Positions 17,151 through 26,417 of a stretch of 64,000 nucleotides of DNA are shown in pieces. The position numbers were made by a program, and so were the translations under genes. Location of the stretch: the NCBI GenBank assembly GCA_023396065.1, contig JAEWXF010000007.1, forward strand, positions 26,508 to 90,507, read 5' to 3'. How positions within the stretch are numbered: position 1 is the stretch's first letter; every line of letters begins with the position of its first letter. Below the pieces are notes generated by a model. It was not told where the DNA came from. It saw only the letters and a program-made list of their open reading frames with translations, and ran no database searches. Source of the DNA: Methanobacteriota archaeon. Lineage in GTDB: Archaea > Halobacteriota > Methanomicrobia > Methanomicrobiales > Methanocorpusculaceae.

Positions 17151-18362
17151 ATGAAGTGGGGGATAGACGGGTCGGTGTTCTCAGAACACCAGGAATTCTT
17201 CACCGGTCTGGTCACCCTTTTAATTAGTGTCAGTTTATCGTTTATTGCGGGAATCTATCTGGGATCGGTCAGCGCGGTTCTGCTGCTGATCCCGGGCCTG
17301 ATGGTGCTTGTCACACCGTCAATTAACATGCGGGGAGCGATAGCCGGCATTCTGACGTCCCGTCTGTCCTCTTCCATGCACCTCGGTGCGTTTGAAGTTA
17401 CCTTCGGAAAAGATACCGATCTTGGCGATAATCTGCGGGCATCTATTTTGCTGACCGTTATTATTTCGGTGTGCCTTGCAGTATTCGGCAAAATTATCTG
17501 TATCCTGACCGGAACCGAGGTAATCGGCCTCGTTGACATGGTGGTTATCTCGGTGATCTCCGGAACGCTTGCCGGTTTGATCGTAACAATGATCGGTGTT
17601 GTTACCTCGATTGTCTGTTACCGCAGGAGCTGGAACCTGGATATGGTCGGTGCCCCGGTGGTAACCACATTCGGGGACATGATGACCCTGCCGTTTCTGG
17701 TGGTAACGGCACTGGTAGTTATGGAACTGCCGGGCATCATGAAAACCGCCCTCAGCGTGCTGGTTCTGGTGATCATTCTCTGGACGGTTGTTTCGATGAA
17801 ATGGTCAACGCAGATCATGAAAGATGTCCTGCGTGAAGGAGTCCCTCTGCTTGCACCACTGTCGCTTCTGGGAATCATCGCCGGTGTTCTGTATACGGAC
17901 GGTCTGGACAGCCTGATTGCCGCGGCGGCGGTCCTGATTCTGATGGCACCGTTTATGAACGGATGCGGTTCAATCGGAGGAATTCTGACGTCTAGGGTGG
18001 CGACGGAGATGCATATGGGTCTGGTGGACGCGGACATGATACCGTCAAAGGCGGTACTGCGGCATTTTCTGGAGAACTATGTGTATGCCCTGCTGATTCT
18101 GCCGCTGATGGGTGCTTTATCTCACCTGTCCGCGGAACTGATCGGCATCACGACCCCCGGTCTGGTGCCGATGCTGTTGTTATCGGTTATCGCAGGATTT
18201 CTGGTAATCACGGTGATGAATCTGCTCGGCTACTATACGGCTGTTCTGTCCTACCGTCTGGGGTTTGATCCGGATAACTTCGGCGTGCCAGTGGTGACAA
18301 GTTCGATTGATCTTATCGGGGCGACCGCCCTGCTGCTGGTTATGGCAGTACTGCTGATATGA
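17151..18362 (+). CDS. MgtE-like divalent cation transporter, two tandem MgtE membrane domains
   Basis: A 403-residue membrane protein with ten or so helices made of two homologous MgtE halves. The first has LVTPSINMRGAIAGILTSR (about residue 62) and the second MAPFMNGCGSIGGILTSR (about 268), the pore-lining motif of Mg2+ channels. The cytoplasmic N and CBS domains of bacterial MgtE are absent, as in archaeal and SLC41-type members. ATG 17151 has GAGGTGA six bases upstream. It lies between ilvE and ilvA but has no obvious link to that pathway. Confidence 0.85.
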   Translation: MKWGIDGSVFSEHQEFFTGLVTLLISVSLSFIAGIYLGSVSAVLLLIPGLMVLVTPSINMRGAIAGILTSRLSSSMHLGAFEVTFGKDTDLGDNLRASILLTVIISVCLAVFGKIICILTGTEVIGLVDMVVISVISGTLAGLIVTMIGVVTSIVCYRRSWNLDMVGAPVVTTFGDMMTLPFLVVTALVVMELPGIMKTALSVLVLVIILWTVVSMKWSTQIMKDVLREGVPLLAPLSLLGIIAGVLYTDGLDSLIAAAAVLILMAPFMNGCGSIGGILTSRVATEMHMGLVDADMIPSKAVLRHFLENYVYALLILPLMGALSHLSAELIGITTPGLVPMLLLSVIAGFLVITVMNLLGYYTAVLSYRLGFDPDNFGVPVVTSSIDLIGATALLLVMAVLLI

Positions 18363-18424
18363 CCGGGAGAGCGCCGGTCTGAACGTGATGTCTGCCCTGA
18401 AAAAAAGAGTAGTGCAAACTGATC

Positions 18425-19618
18425 TCAGAGTAATCTGTACCCGGCCTTTTGAAGAGCGGCTTTGATCTCATCGATCTGCTGCTGATCGCGGGTTTCCATG
18501 CCGAGTTTAATCACACAGCTGTTAATAGCCGAGTTCGCCTCGCCCCGGTCATGATGGACACTCACTACATTTCCGCCAAGACATGCGATGATCTCGGCGA
18601 TACTCTGCAGTTCCCCGGGCTTGTCGATCAGGGGAATCGTCAGATTCGCCACCCGGCCTGACTTCAGGAGGCCCCGGGTGATGACCCGGCTCAGAATCGT
18701 CACATCAATATTCCCGCCGGACAGAAGACATACCACATTTTTCCCGGCAACATCAATTTTCCCGAACATGACGGCGGCAACGGCAACAGCTCCTGCTCCC
18801 TCAGCAATGAGTTTCTGGTGTTCGATCAGCTCCAGAACAGCGCTTGCGACCTCATCGTCGGTCACCGTAACGATTTCATCAACATAGCGGCTGACCAGAT
18901 CAAACGTGAGATCTCCCGGACACTTCACTGCAATACCATCCGCAAAGGTGGACACCGCAGGGATTGCCTGTTTCTGATGCAGAGAAACGGACTGCTTCAT
19001 GGCCGGAGCACCTTCTGTCTGGACACCGTAGATTCTACATTCAGGCCTGAGATGTTTGACGGCAAACGCAATGCCGGAGATGAGACCCCCGCCGCCGATC
19101 GGGACAACAACCGCATCCACATTCGGGAGCTGATCAAGAATCTCTAGACCAATCGTTCCCTGACCCGCGATCACATCTTCGTCATCAAACGGATGAATAA
19201 ATGTCCTGCCCTGTTCCGCCTGCAGCTCGCAGGCGCGTGCATATGCTTCATCATAGTCTCCTTTGACGAGTTCAACTCCGGCCCCGTATGACTTCGTTGC
19301 CTCAATCTTCGAAATCGGCGCATTATCCGGAATACAGATGAGGGCGTTGATGCCGTTCTTCGCAGCCGCGAGCGCCACACCCTGAGCATGGTTTCCGGCT
19401 GAGCAGGCGATGACACCCTTCGCTTTATCGTCGGGGCTGAGCTGGGATATTTTGTAGTACGCACCGCGGACTTTGAATGACCCGGTGATCTGAAGATTTT
19501 CCGTTTTCAGATAGACATACCCGTCTTTCCTCAGGTTTGCCGCGTAAATGATGTCCGTTTTCCGGATAACCGGCCGCAGAACATAAGCTGCATGATAGAT
19601 TTTGTCCAGGGTAAGCAT
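18425..19618 (-). CDS. ilvA: Threonine ammonia-lyase (threonine dehydratase) with ACT domain
   Basis: A 397-residue PLP enzyme giving 2-oxobutanoate from threonine, the entry to isoleucine. The PLP lysine sits in GSFKVRGA and the phosphate loop is VPIGGGGLISG. A C-terminal ACT domain (last 75 residues or so) is the likely site of feedback control. ATG 19618 (MLTLDKIY) and ATG 19639 (MVQRYQ) are both possible; a TATA-like ACTATATTT at 19655-19663 would start transcription near 19632, favouring 19618. It is divergent from the DUF815 ATPase. Confidence 0.9.
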   Translation of the reverse strand: MLTLDKIYHAAYVLRPVIRKTDIIYAANLRKDGYVYLKTENLQITGSFKVRGAYYKISQLSPDDKAKGVIACSAGNHAQGVALAAAKNGINALICIPDNAPISKIEATKSYGAGVELVKGDYDEAYARACELQAEQGRTFIHPFDDEDVIAGQGTIGLEILDQLPNVDAVVVPIGGGGLISGIAFAVKHLRPECRIYGVQTEGAPAMKQSVSLHQKQAIPAVSTFADGIAVKCPGDLTFDLVSRYVDEIVTVTDDEVASAVLELIEHQKLIAEGAGAVAVAAVMFGKIDVAGKNVVCLLSGGNIDVTILSRVITRGLLKSGRVANLTIPLIDKPGELQSIAEIIACLGGNVVSVHHDRGEANSAINSCVIKLGMETRDQQQIDEIKAALQKAGYRLL

Positions 19619-19722
19619 TGGTTGGTATCTCTGTACCATTAGACCCGTTCTGGGAAATATAGTTCGTCATTGTATCCTGCCAAACCCTTATCCCGGAGAA
19701 CAGAAAACCTAACTCTCATACC

Positions 19723-20901
19723 ATGACCTCCCCCTCCCTCCTCCTCCACAGCCTCGTCATCTTCCGGAATCTTCTCAGTCTCCCGGTGTATCAGAAACTC
19801 ACCGCCGTGCTGGAAGACGACGGGAGTGATCCCGTCCGGTTTGTTGACCGGTATGCCGCCTTCGTCGCGGAACTCTACTGCCACACAGATAATCTCAGTG
19901 AGTACGTCAGACGTTCCGTCTATGAAGACGACAACTTCTACGTCCGGCTCGTTGCCGAAGGGAAACCCATCCGGGAAAAGATCGCCGAAACCCTCGCCGC
20001 CGAACTGCAGACCCTTGAACAGCTTGCACGACTCCGGCCCGCAGACATCCGGCGCGGGTATACCGGATTTCTGCCCGAATGGCAGACCACAGAAATCGAT
20101 CTCACCGCCGGGTATGCGGACCGCATGAAAAACATTCACACAACCGGGTACGGAATCTACACACACAACCGCATGTTCATCATTCGCGGTGAAACGGTCA
20201 CCCCCCTCAGACACCCCGACCCGCAGACCCTCGCCGACCTTCACGGCTATGAAACCGAACGGCAGAAAATTATCGCCAACACCAAAGCCCTCCTTGCCGG
20301 CCGGCCGGCGGTCAATGTTCTCCTGTACGGTGATGCAGGTACCGGCAAAAGTTCCACCGTCAAAGCGATTGTCAACGCCTACGCAGACTGCGGTCTCCGT
20401 CTCATCGAAGTCAAAAAATCCCAGCTGTATCTCATCCCCTCCCTGATCGAACAGCTCGCCGCAAACCCCCTGAAGTTCATTCTCTTCGTCGATGATCTTT
20501 CGTTCACCGAAAGCGACGGCAGTTTCGCTGCTCTCAAAGCAATTCTTGAGGGGAGCGCTGCCGCCCGCACCCAGAATATCGTCATCTACGCGACCAGTAA
20601 CCGCCGTCACCTCATGAAGGAATGTCACGCAGACCGCCAGGGTGACGACGTTCATCTGAGTGACACCCTCGAAGAAACCGTCAGTCTGTCCGCCCGTTTC
20701 GGTCTCATTGTCACGTTCCAGAAACCCGATAAAGATACCTATCTTGGGATTGTTTCCGCCCTCGCCGAAAAATACGGTCTGGAAATTTCCCGGGAGGAAC
20801 TCTTCCGGGGAGCAGAACTGCATGCCCTCCGGAGTAACGGCCGGACGCCCCGGACTGCAAAGCAGTATGTTGAACTGCTTGCCGGGCAGACAATCGCCTG
20901 A
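19723..20901 (+). CDS. DUF815 family AAA+ ATPase
   Basis: A 392-residue cytoplasmic protein. The C-terminal half (about residues 180-390) is an AAA+ module with Walker A GDAGTGKSS, Walker B LFVDDLSF and sensor-1 IYATSNRRH; the arginine-rich lid begins SNGRTPRTAKQYV. The N-terminal half is helical and specific to DUF815. Function in this family is not established; structure-wise it is close to clamp-loader or chaperone-type ATPases. Long runs of C-ending codons make it look different from neighbours. Confidence 0.8.
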   Translation: MTSPSLLLHSLVIFRNLLSLPVYQKLTAVLEDDGSDPVRFVDRYAAFVAELYCHTDNLSEYVRRSVYEDDNFYVRLVAEGKPIREKIAETLAAELQTLEQLARLRPADIRRGYTGFLPEWQTTEIDLTAGYADRMKNIHTTGYGIYTHNRMFIIRGETVTPLRHPDPQTLADLHGYETERQKIIANTKALLAGRPAVNVLLYGDAGTGKSSTVKAIVNAYADCGLRLIEVKKSQLYLIPSLIEQLAANPLKFILFVDDLSFTESDGSFAALKAILEGSAAARTQNIVIYATSNRRHLMKECHADRQGDDVHLSDTLEETVSLSARFGLIVTFQKPDKDTYLGIVSALAEKYGLEISREELFRGAELHALRSNGRTPRTAKQYVELLAGQTIA

Positions 20902-20984
20902 AATGCCGTGGGAATTATCCTCATTTTTGAGAATTTCACTCCCGACCAAAACCATTTTTTACCTTCGCGCAAGTACCTGTAAGA

Positions 20985-21015
20985 ATTAACGTTTTGCAAA
21001 CTCGATGACGTTAAT
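20985..21015. promoter_or_regulatory. Inverted repeat upstream of ilvB
   Basis: Perfect 8-bp arms ATTAACGT (20985-20992) and ACGTTAAT (21008-21015) separated by 15 bases, ending 80 bases before the ilvB start. The arms could bind a dimeric repressor or form a hairpin in the leader. No ilv-type attenuator peptide is evident. Spacing and position are suggestive only. Confidence 0.35.
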
Positions 21016-21095
21016 GAATATGGGAACACAGATAACAGTACCCCTCCCAAACCGGGTGAAAGTATCTGTCAGATTCCGGAACAGTGAAGTAAAAC

Positions 21096-22757
21096 ATGTT
21101 ATTAACTGGTGCAGAGATCATCGCAGAGGTCCTCATCGAACAGGGAGCCACGACCATCTTCGGCTACCCCGGCGGTGCCGTCCTTAACATCTACGATGCC
21201 CTCTATGAATACCGTGACAAAATCCGTCACATCATGACAGCCCACGAGGAGGGAGCCTCTCACGCGGCTGACGGATATGCACGTTCAACCGGCAAAACCG
21301 GCGTAGTACTTGCAACATCCGGGCCCGGAGCAACGAACCTCGTTACAGGAATTGCTACCGCATATATGGATAGTGTCCCCCTCGTTGCACTGACCGGGAA
21401 TGTTGGAACCAGTCTGATCGGGCGTGACAGTTTCCAGGAGGTCTATATTGCAGGAATTACAATGCCCATCACGAAACACAACTTCGTTGTACGGGACGTA
21501 ACGCAGCTTGCAGACATTTTGCGCAGCGCGTTTCGGATTGCGCAGACCGGCAGGTGCGGCCCGGTTCTCGTTGACATCCCCAAAGACGTCACCGCAGCAA
21601 AAACCGAGTTCGAGAGAAAACCTCCGGTCACCATTCCGCGTCCGGCCCTGCCGGACCCGGATGAAATTCTGCGTGCCGCGGAAATCATCAACCGGGCAGT
21701 CCGCCCGGTTATCTACTTTGGCGGCGGTGTCATCAGCAGCGAAGCGTCTGATATCCTTGCCCGTCTCATCCACACCGCAAACATTCCTGCCTGTCACACC
21801 ATTATGGGAACCGGCGTCCTGAGTGACTCCGATCCCCTCAACCTTGGTATGATCGGCATGCACGGCTGCATCACCACCAATAAAACGGTGGACGAAGCAG
21901 ATGTGGTCATCGCAATTGGAACCCGGTTCAGTGACCGTGTTGCCCTCAACACGAAAAAATTTGCAGCCAGAGCCACCATCATTCATATCGACATCGACCC
22001 GAGTGAGATCAGTAAAAACGTTCCCGCTGACATGCGGCTCATCGGTGATGTCGGTGAGATCCTGCAGGCTATGATGCCGGAGATTCATCCGGCAGACCAT
22101 ACCGAGTGGCGGAGCCGGATTGCCGGGTGGCAGACGAACGACTATGTTCCTGAGGACAGTACAACCGTTCTCCGGCCGCATCAGATTATTCATACGATAT
22201 CCCGGCTTGCCGGAGACGATGCGATCATCGCAACGGATGTCGGCCAGCATCAGATGTGGGCTGCTCAGTACTGCGAATGTACGAAACCCCGTTCGTTTCT
22301 CACAAGCGGCGGTCTTGGAACGATGGGGTTCGGATACGGGGCGGCGATCGGTGCAAAAGTTGCCCATCCCGACCGTCCGGTCATCCACATCACCGGTGAC
22401 GGCAGTTTCCACATGAACTTACACGAAGCCTGTACTGTTGCAAGCTATGACCTCCCGGTTATTACCGTCATCCTCAACAACCGTGTTCTCGGAATGGTCC
22501 GGCAGTGGCAGACCGTCTTCTACGGAGGACGGTACTCCAGTACCGACCCGCAACGGAAGACCGACTTTGCCAAAGTCGCCGAAGGATTCGGAATTCACGG
22601 TGTCCGGGTTACCACTCCGGCAGAGTTTGAAGCCGCGTTTGCGGCTGCCCTCCGGGAGAACAAACCTGTCTGGATTGAGTGCGTCATTGACAAAGATGAG
22701 AAAGTCCTGCCCATGATTCCTGCCGGAGGGGCCGTTGAGGATATCATAGCGGAGTGA
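21096..22757 (+). CDS. ilvB: Acetolactate synthase large (catalytic) subunit
   Basis: A 553-residue ThDP enzyme condensing pyruvate with pyruvate or 2-oxobutanoate. The conserved glutamate for ThDP activation is in TAHEEGASHAADGYAR (about residue 50). The central FAD-type domain is present, and the ThDP/Mg motif GDGSFHMNLHEA is near residue 430. Length is normal. It is the first gene of ilvBNCD; the ilvN start follows the TGA stop closely, and GGAGTGAG at the junction serves ilvN. Confidence 0.96.
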   Translation: MLLTGAEIIAEVLIEQGATTIFGYPGGAVLNIYDALYEYRDKIRHIMTAHEEGASHAADGYARSTGKTGVVLATSGPGATNLVTGIATAYMDSVPLVALTGNVGTSLIGRDSFQEVYIAGITMPITKHNFVVRDVTQLADILRSAFRIAQTGRCGPVLVDIPKDVTAAKTEFERKPPVTIPRPALPDPDEILRAAEIINRAVRPVIYFGGGVISSEASDILARLIHTANIPACHTIMGTGVLSDSDPLNLGMIGMHGCITTNKTVDEADVVIAIGTRFSDRVALNTKKFAARATIIHIDIDPSEISKNVPADMRLIGDVGEILQAMMPEIHPADHTEWRSRIAGWQTNDYVPEDSTTVLRPHQIIHTISRLAGDDAIIATDVGQHQMWAAQYCECTKPRSFLTSGGLGTMGFGYGAAIGAKVAHPDRPVIHITGDGSFHMNLHEACTVASYDLPVITVILNNRVLGMVRQWQTVFYGGRYSSTDPQRKTDFAKVAEGFGIHGVRVTTPAEFEAAFAAALRENKPVWIECVIDKDEKVLPMIPAGGAVEDIIAE

Positions 22758-22762
22758 GTTGC

Positions 22763-23251
22763 ATGGCAAAAAAAGAAGTACTCTCTGTCCTCGTTGACAA
22801 TCACTCGGGTGTCCTCGCCCGGGTTGCAAGCCTGTTCGGCAGACGCGGCTACAACATCGATTCCCTGACGGTATCGGCGACGAATGATCCCGGGATTTCA
22901 CGGATCACTATTGTTGTGGAAGGGGATGAGGCGATCATCAGCCAGATTATCAGCCAGACCAGAAAACTCATTGAGACCCGCGATGTTTTCGCCCTCAATG
23001 AACAGAAGTCCCTGCTGCGTGAGCTGCTGCTCGTTAAACTCGCTGCTACTGAAAGCAGACGAAGCGCCATCCGGGAAGTTTCCGATATTTACGGAGCTGA
23101 TATTGTCGACCTTTCGGTCGACAGCATGATTGTAGAACTCACCGGAGCGCCGGCAAAGATCGACGCATTTCTTGAAGTGCTGAAAGAATATGACATCGTG
23201 GAGATGTGCCGCACGGGTATTACTGCCCTGGAACGCGGAATTACAAAATGA
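22763..23251 (+). CDS. ilvN: Acetolactate synthase small (regulatory) subunit
   Basis: A 162-residue regulatory subunit with an N-terminal ACT domain (LSVLVDNHSGVLARVASLFG, then GYNIDSLTV) and the family's C-terminal domain. It binds valine and restores full activity and feedback sensitivity to the catalytic subunit. ATG 22763 (MAKKEV) is chosen because GGAGTGAG lies a few bases upstream; an earlier GTG at 22754 overlaps the ilvB stop. Confidence 0.95.
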   Translation: MAKKEVLSVLVDNHSGVLARVASLFGRRGYNIDSLTVSATNDPGISRITIVVEGDEAIISQIISQTRKLIETRDVFALNEQKSLLRELLLVKLAATESRRSAIREVSDIYGADIVDLSVDSMIVELTGAPAKIDAFLEVLKEYDIVEMCRTGITALERGITK

Positions 23252-23260
23252 GGTGAAAAA

Positions 23261-24262
23261 ATGGTAACAATGTACTACGATAAAGACTGTAACTTAGGAC
23301 TGCTCGACGGAAAATGTGTGGCTGTTATCGGCTACGGCAGCCAGGGCCACGCCCACGCCCAGAATCTGCATGAAAGCGGCGTGAACGTGGTTGTCGGTCT
23401 CAGAAAATCCTCTGCATCCTGGAAGAAAGCCGAGGATGCGGGTCTGACCGTCATGGAGGTTGCCGATGCGGCCAAAGCGGCTGATTTCATTATGATGCTT
23501 GTTCCCGATGAGCAGCAGGCTGATATCTATGCGGGCCAGATTGCCCCGAATCTGAAAGAGGGGAATGTGCTGATGTTTGCCCACGGGTTTAACATCCACT
23601 TCAAGCAGATCACGCCGCCGGCGGGTGTTGATGTGATCATGGTGGCCCCGAAGGGACCCGGTCACACGGTCCGCAGTCAGTATCTTGAGGGACGCGGTGT
23701 GCCGAGTCTGATTGCGGTTCATCAGGATGCATCCGGCAAAGCCCGGGAGTATGCCCTCGCGTATGCCTGCGGTATCGGTGCCGGCCGGGCAGGAATCATT
23801 GAGACGACGTTCCGTGAGGAGACCGAGACCGATCTGTTCGGAGAACAGGCGGTGCTCTGCGGCGGTGTGACCGAGCTGATGAAAGCAGGGTTTGATACTC
23901 TGGTAAAAGCCGGATACGCGCCGGAGATGGCGTACTTTGAGTGCGTGCATGAGATGAAGCTCATTGTGGACCTGATTAACTCGGGCGGATTTTCGTTTAT
24001 GCGCTACTCTATTTCGGATACTGCGGAGTACGGCGATTACCGTACCGGAAAACGCATCATCACGGAAGATACGCGAAAGGAGATGGAAAAAGTTCTCCGC
24101 GAGATCCAGGACGGTACCTTTGCCAGTGAGTGGATTACCGAGAATCGTGCGGGCCGCCGGGCGAAGTTCCTTGCAACCCGTCAGCTTGAGTCCGAGCATC
24201 TGGTGGAGAAGGTCGGTGCCCGGCTCAGGAAGATGATGTGCTGGTTGAAGCCGCAGCAGTGA
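23261..24262 (+). CDS. ilvC: Ketol-acid reductoisomerase
   Basis: A 333-residue class I enzyme that isomerises and reduces acetolactate with NAD(P)H and Mg2+. The Rossmann motif GYGSQGHAHAQNL is at about residues 26-38. The KARI core with EETETDLFGEQAVLCGG holds Mg-binding acidic residues, and GGFSFMRYSISDTAEYG is conserved. The AGGTGA ribosome site is at 23251-23256. It is the third gene of the operon, nine bases after ilvN. Confidence 0.97.
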   Translation: MVTMYYDKDCNLGLLDGKCVAVIGYGSQGHAHAQNLHESGVNVVVGLRKSSASWKKAEDAGLTVMEVADAAKAADFIMMLVPDEQQADIYAGQIAPNLKEGNVLMFAHGFNIHFKQITPPAGVDVIMVAPKGPGHTVRSQYLEGRGVPSLIAVHQDASGKAREYALAYACGIGAGRAGIIETTFREETETDLFGEQAVLCGGVTELMKAGFDTLVKAGYAPEMAYFECVHEMKLIVDLINSGGFSFMRYSISDTAEYGDYRTGKRIITEDTRKEMEKVLREIQDGTFASEWITENRAGRRAKFLATRQLESEHLVEKVGARLRKMMCWLKPQQ

Positions 24263-24269
24263 GGGGAGA

Positions 24270-25934
24270 ATGGAGCTTCGCAGCCATACGGTTACCCGTG
24301 GTGTTGAGCGGGCGCCGAACCGTTCTCTGTTCTATGCTATGGGCTATACGGAGGAGGAACTGTCCCTCCCCCTGATAGGGGTGGTCTCGGCCCACAGTGA
24401 GATTGTGCCGGGTCATATTCATCTGGATAAGATTGCGGATGCGGTGAAGGCAGGCGTCCGTATGGCGGGCGGAACGCCGGTTCTGATTCCGGCTATCGGT
24501 GTCTGCGACGGTATTGCGATGGGGCATGCCGGGATGAAGTACTCGCTTGCAAGCCGCGAGCTGATTGCTGACAGTGTTGAGACGATGGCAATGGCCCACT
24601 GTCTTGATGGTCTGGTGCTGGTGCCGAACTGTGATAAAATTGTGCCCGGTATGATTATGGCGGCTGCCCGCCTTGATATCCCGGCGGTGGTATGCAGCGG
24701 CGGCCCCATGCTTGCGGGCGTTGACAACGGTGAGGAGATCAGTCTGTCGAAGCTGTTTGAGGCGGTCGGTGCCCGGAAGGTGAACGCGATTACCGATGCA
24801 GACCTCACCCGGATTGAGATGGATGCCTGTCCGGGCTGCGGTTCGTGTGCCGGGATGTATACGGCAAACAGTATGAACTGTCTGGCGGAGGCGGTCGGTA
24901 TTGCGCTTCCGGGGAACGGTACGATTCCTGCGGTGATGGCGGCCCGCGTCCAGCTGGCAAAGCATGCGGGTATGCGGGTTATGGATATGGTTCGTGCGGG
25001 TATCACGGCCCGGCAGATTCTGACTCCCGCGGCAATAAAAAATGCCCTTGCCTGTGATATGGCGCTCGGCTGCAGTACGAACAGTGTTCTGCATCTCCTG
25101 GCAATATCCCGGGAGGCGGGTGTTCCGCTGAATCTTGCGACGATTGCTGAGGTCAGTGCCGGTACGCCGAACCTCTGTCATCTTGCTCCGGCAGGTCCGG
25201 CCCATATTCAGGATCTGCATGCGGCGGGTGGTATCCCGGCGGTTCTCGCGGAGCTTGCCAGGGACGGATTTATTGATACGTCGGTGATTACGGTGACGGG
25301 CAAAACGCTCGGTGAAAATATTTCCGGAGCCGTGAACCGGAATCCGGATGTTATCCGGCCGATTGAGCGTCCCTACAGTATGACGGGCGGTATTGCTGTT
25401 CTGTGGGGAAATATTGCGAAAGACGGCTGTGTGGTAAAACGCAGTGCGGTTGCTGATGAGATGCTGGTCCACAGCGGTCCTGCCCGGGTTTTTGACTCGG
25501 AGGATGCCGCAATTGCGGCTATCTATGCCGGAAAAATCGTGTCCGGCGATGTTGTGGTGATCCGGTATGAGGGGCCGAAAGGCGGACCCGGTATGCGGGA
25601 GATGCTGAATCCTACTTCTGCCCTTGCCGGGATGAAGCTGGACCGCGAGGTTGCGTTACTTACGGACGGCCGTTTCTCGGGTGCGAGCCGCGGGGCTTCT
25701 ATCGGACATGTCTGTCCGGAGGCGGCGGCGGGCGGTGAGATTGGTCTTCTCTGTGAGGGAGATACGATTCTGATCGATATTCCGAACGGTGCCGTGAACG
25801 CTCTGGTGAGTGATGAGGAGTTTTCCCGAAGGCGTGAGAGGTACACTGCCCCGCACCCGACGGTCACTTCCGGCTGGCTTGCCCGGTATGCCCGCGGTGT
25901 TGCCGGGGCGAACGAAGGCGCGGTGATGAAATAA
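24270..25934 (+). CDS. ilvD: Dihydroxy-acid dehydratase
   Basis: A 554-residue Fe-S dehydratase producing 2-oxoisovalerate and 2-oxo-3-methylvalerate. Cluster cysteines are visible in PNCDKIVPGM and CPGCGSCAGMYTANSMNCL; the Mg-binding region and C-terminal swivel domain (DGRFSGASRGASIGHVCPEA) are intact. GAGGGGAG precedes ATG 24270. It is the last gene of ilvBNCD, seven bases after ilvC, and its stop is near the end of the convergent DUF3795 gene. Confidence 0.97.
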   Translation: MELRSHTVTRGVERAPNRSLFYAMGYTEEELSLPLIGVVSAHSEIVPGHIHLDKIADAVKAGVRMAGGTPVLIPAIGVCDGIAMGHAGMKYSLASRELIADSVETMAMAHCLDGLVLVPNCDKIVPGMIMAAARLDIPAVVCSGGPMLAGVDNGEEISLSKLFEAVGARKVNAITDADLTRIEMDACPGCGSCAGMYTANSMNCLAEAVGIALPGNGTIPAVMAARVQLAKHAGMRVMDMVRAGITARQILTPAAIKNALACDMALGCSTNSVLHLLAISREAGVPLNLATIAEVSAGTPNLCHLAPAGPAHIQDLHAAGGIPAVLAELARDGFIDTSVITVTGKTLGENISGAVNRNPDVIRPIERPYSMTGGIAVLWGNIAKDGCVVKRSAVADEMLVHSGPARVFDSEDAAIAAIYAGKIVSGDVVVIRYEGPKGGPGMREMLNPTSALAGMKLDREVALLTDGRFSGASRGASIGHVCPEAAAGGEIGLLCEGDTILIDIPNGAVNALVSDEEFSRRRERYTAPHPTVTSGWLARYARGVAGANEGAVMK

Positions 25935-25947
25935 TTTCTTTTTTTGG
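25935..25947. terminator. Convergent T-tract after ilvD
   Basis: The 13 bases between the convergent ilvD and DUF3795 stops include TTTCTTTTTTT on the plus strand, a typical archaeal oligo-T terminator. It would end the ilvBNCD transcript. Confidence 0.45.
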
Positions 25948-26229
25948 TTACCGGTTGCGTTTGAGATTCTTCATCTGTTTTTCCAGTTCTTTTTTCAGTT
26001 CCTCTTCGTTTATGGACGGGTTCGGGTACGCAAAGTACTGTGTGCAGGGGACTTCCGGACACTGTCCGCAGGAGGAGAAGCCCCGGCCGTTTCTGCAGCA
26101 GTTATAGACCGGACAGACGGAAATTTCCACATACTTTGTCCAGAACGGGGTTCCGCGAATTTGGGAACAGCTGGGACAGTCTTCGGATAGAGTACAGGCA
26201 TCGCAGTCTGCACCGCAACAGGCTATCAT
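25948..26229 (-). CDS. DUF3795 cysteine-rich protein
   Basis: A 93-residue protein with eleven cysteines, in pairs such as ACCGADCDAC, CPSC, CPVYNCC and CGQCPEVPC, ending in a basic helical tail. The pattern matches DUF3795, common in methanogens and clostridia, and suggests metal or Fe-S binding. Function is unknown. It is a single gene convergent with ilvD. Confidence 0.8.
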   Translation of the reverse strand: MIACCGADCDACTLSEDCPSCSQIRGTPFWTKYVEISVCPVYNCCRNGRGFSSCGQCPEVPCTQYFAYPNPSINEEELKKELEKQMKNLKRNR

Positions 26230-26417
26230 TGATTATAGTGTGAGGTTGGGATCCAATACATTTTCGGCCTGTCTGTTTTCTCATGCTTTTGTTCGAATTA
26301 TTCATTTTTTGACGGAATTTCAAAAGAATATGAACATAAAATCTTGTTTTTTGTCCATCAGCTTTATACCCAATGCAGGATATGTATATATTATGCCTGG
26401 ATTTTGGGGGTCCTGAG

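Noticed and set aside
19639..20955. 438-codon frame opposite the DUF815 ATPase
   Set aside because: The plus strand has intact AAA+ motifs and strong C-ending codon bias, which leaves the reverse frame open by chance.
24225..25472. 415-codon frame opposite ilvD
   Set aside because: ilvD has all cluster cysteines on the plus strand. The reverse reading is Arg/His/Thr-rich with no domain.
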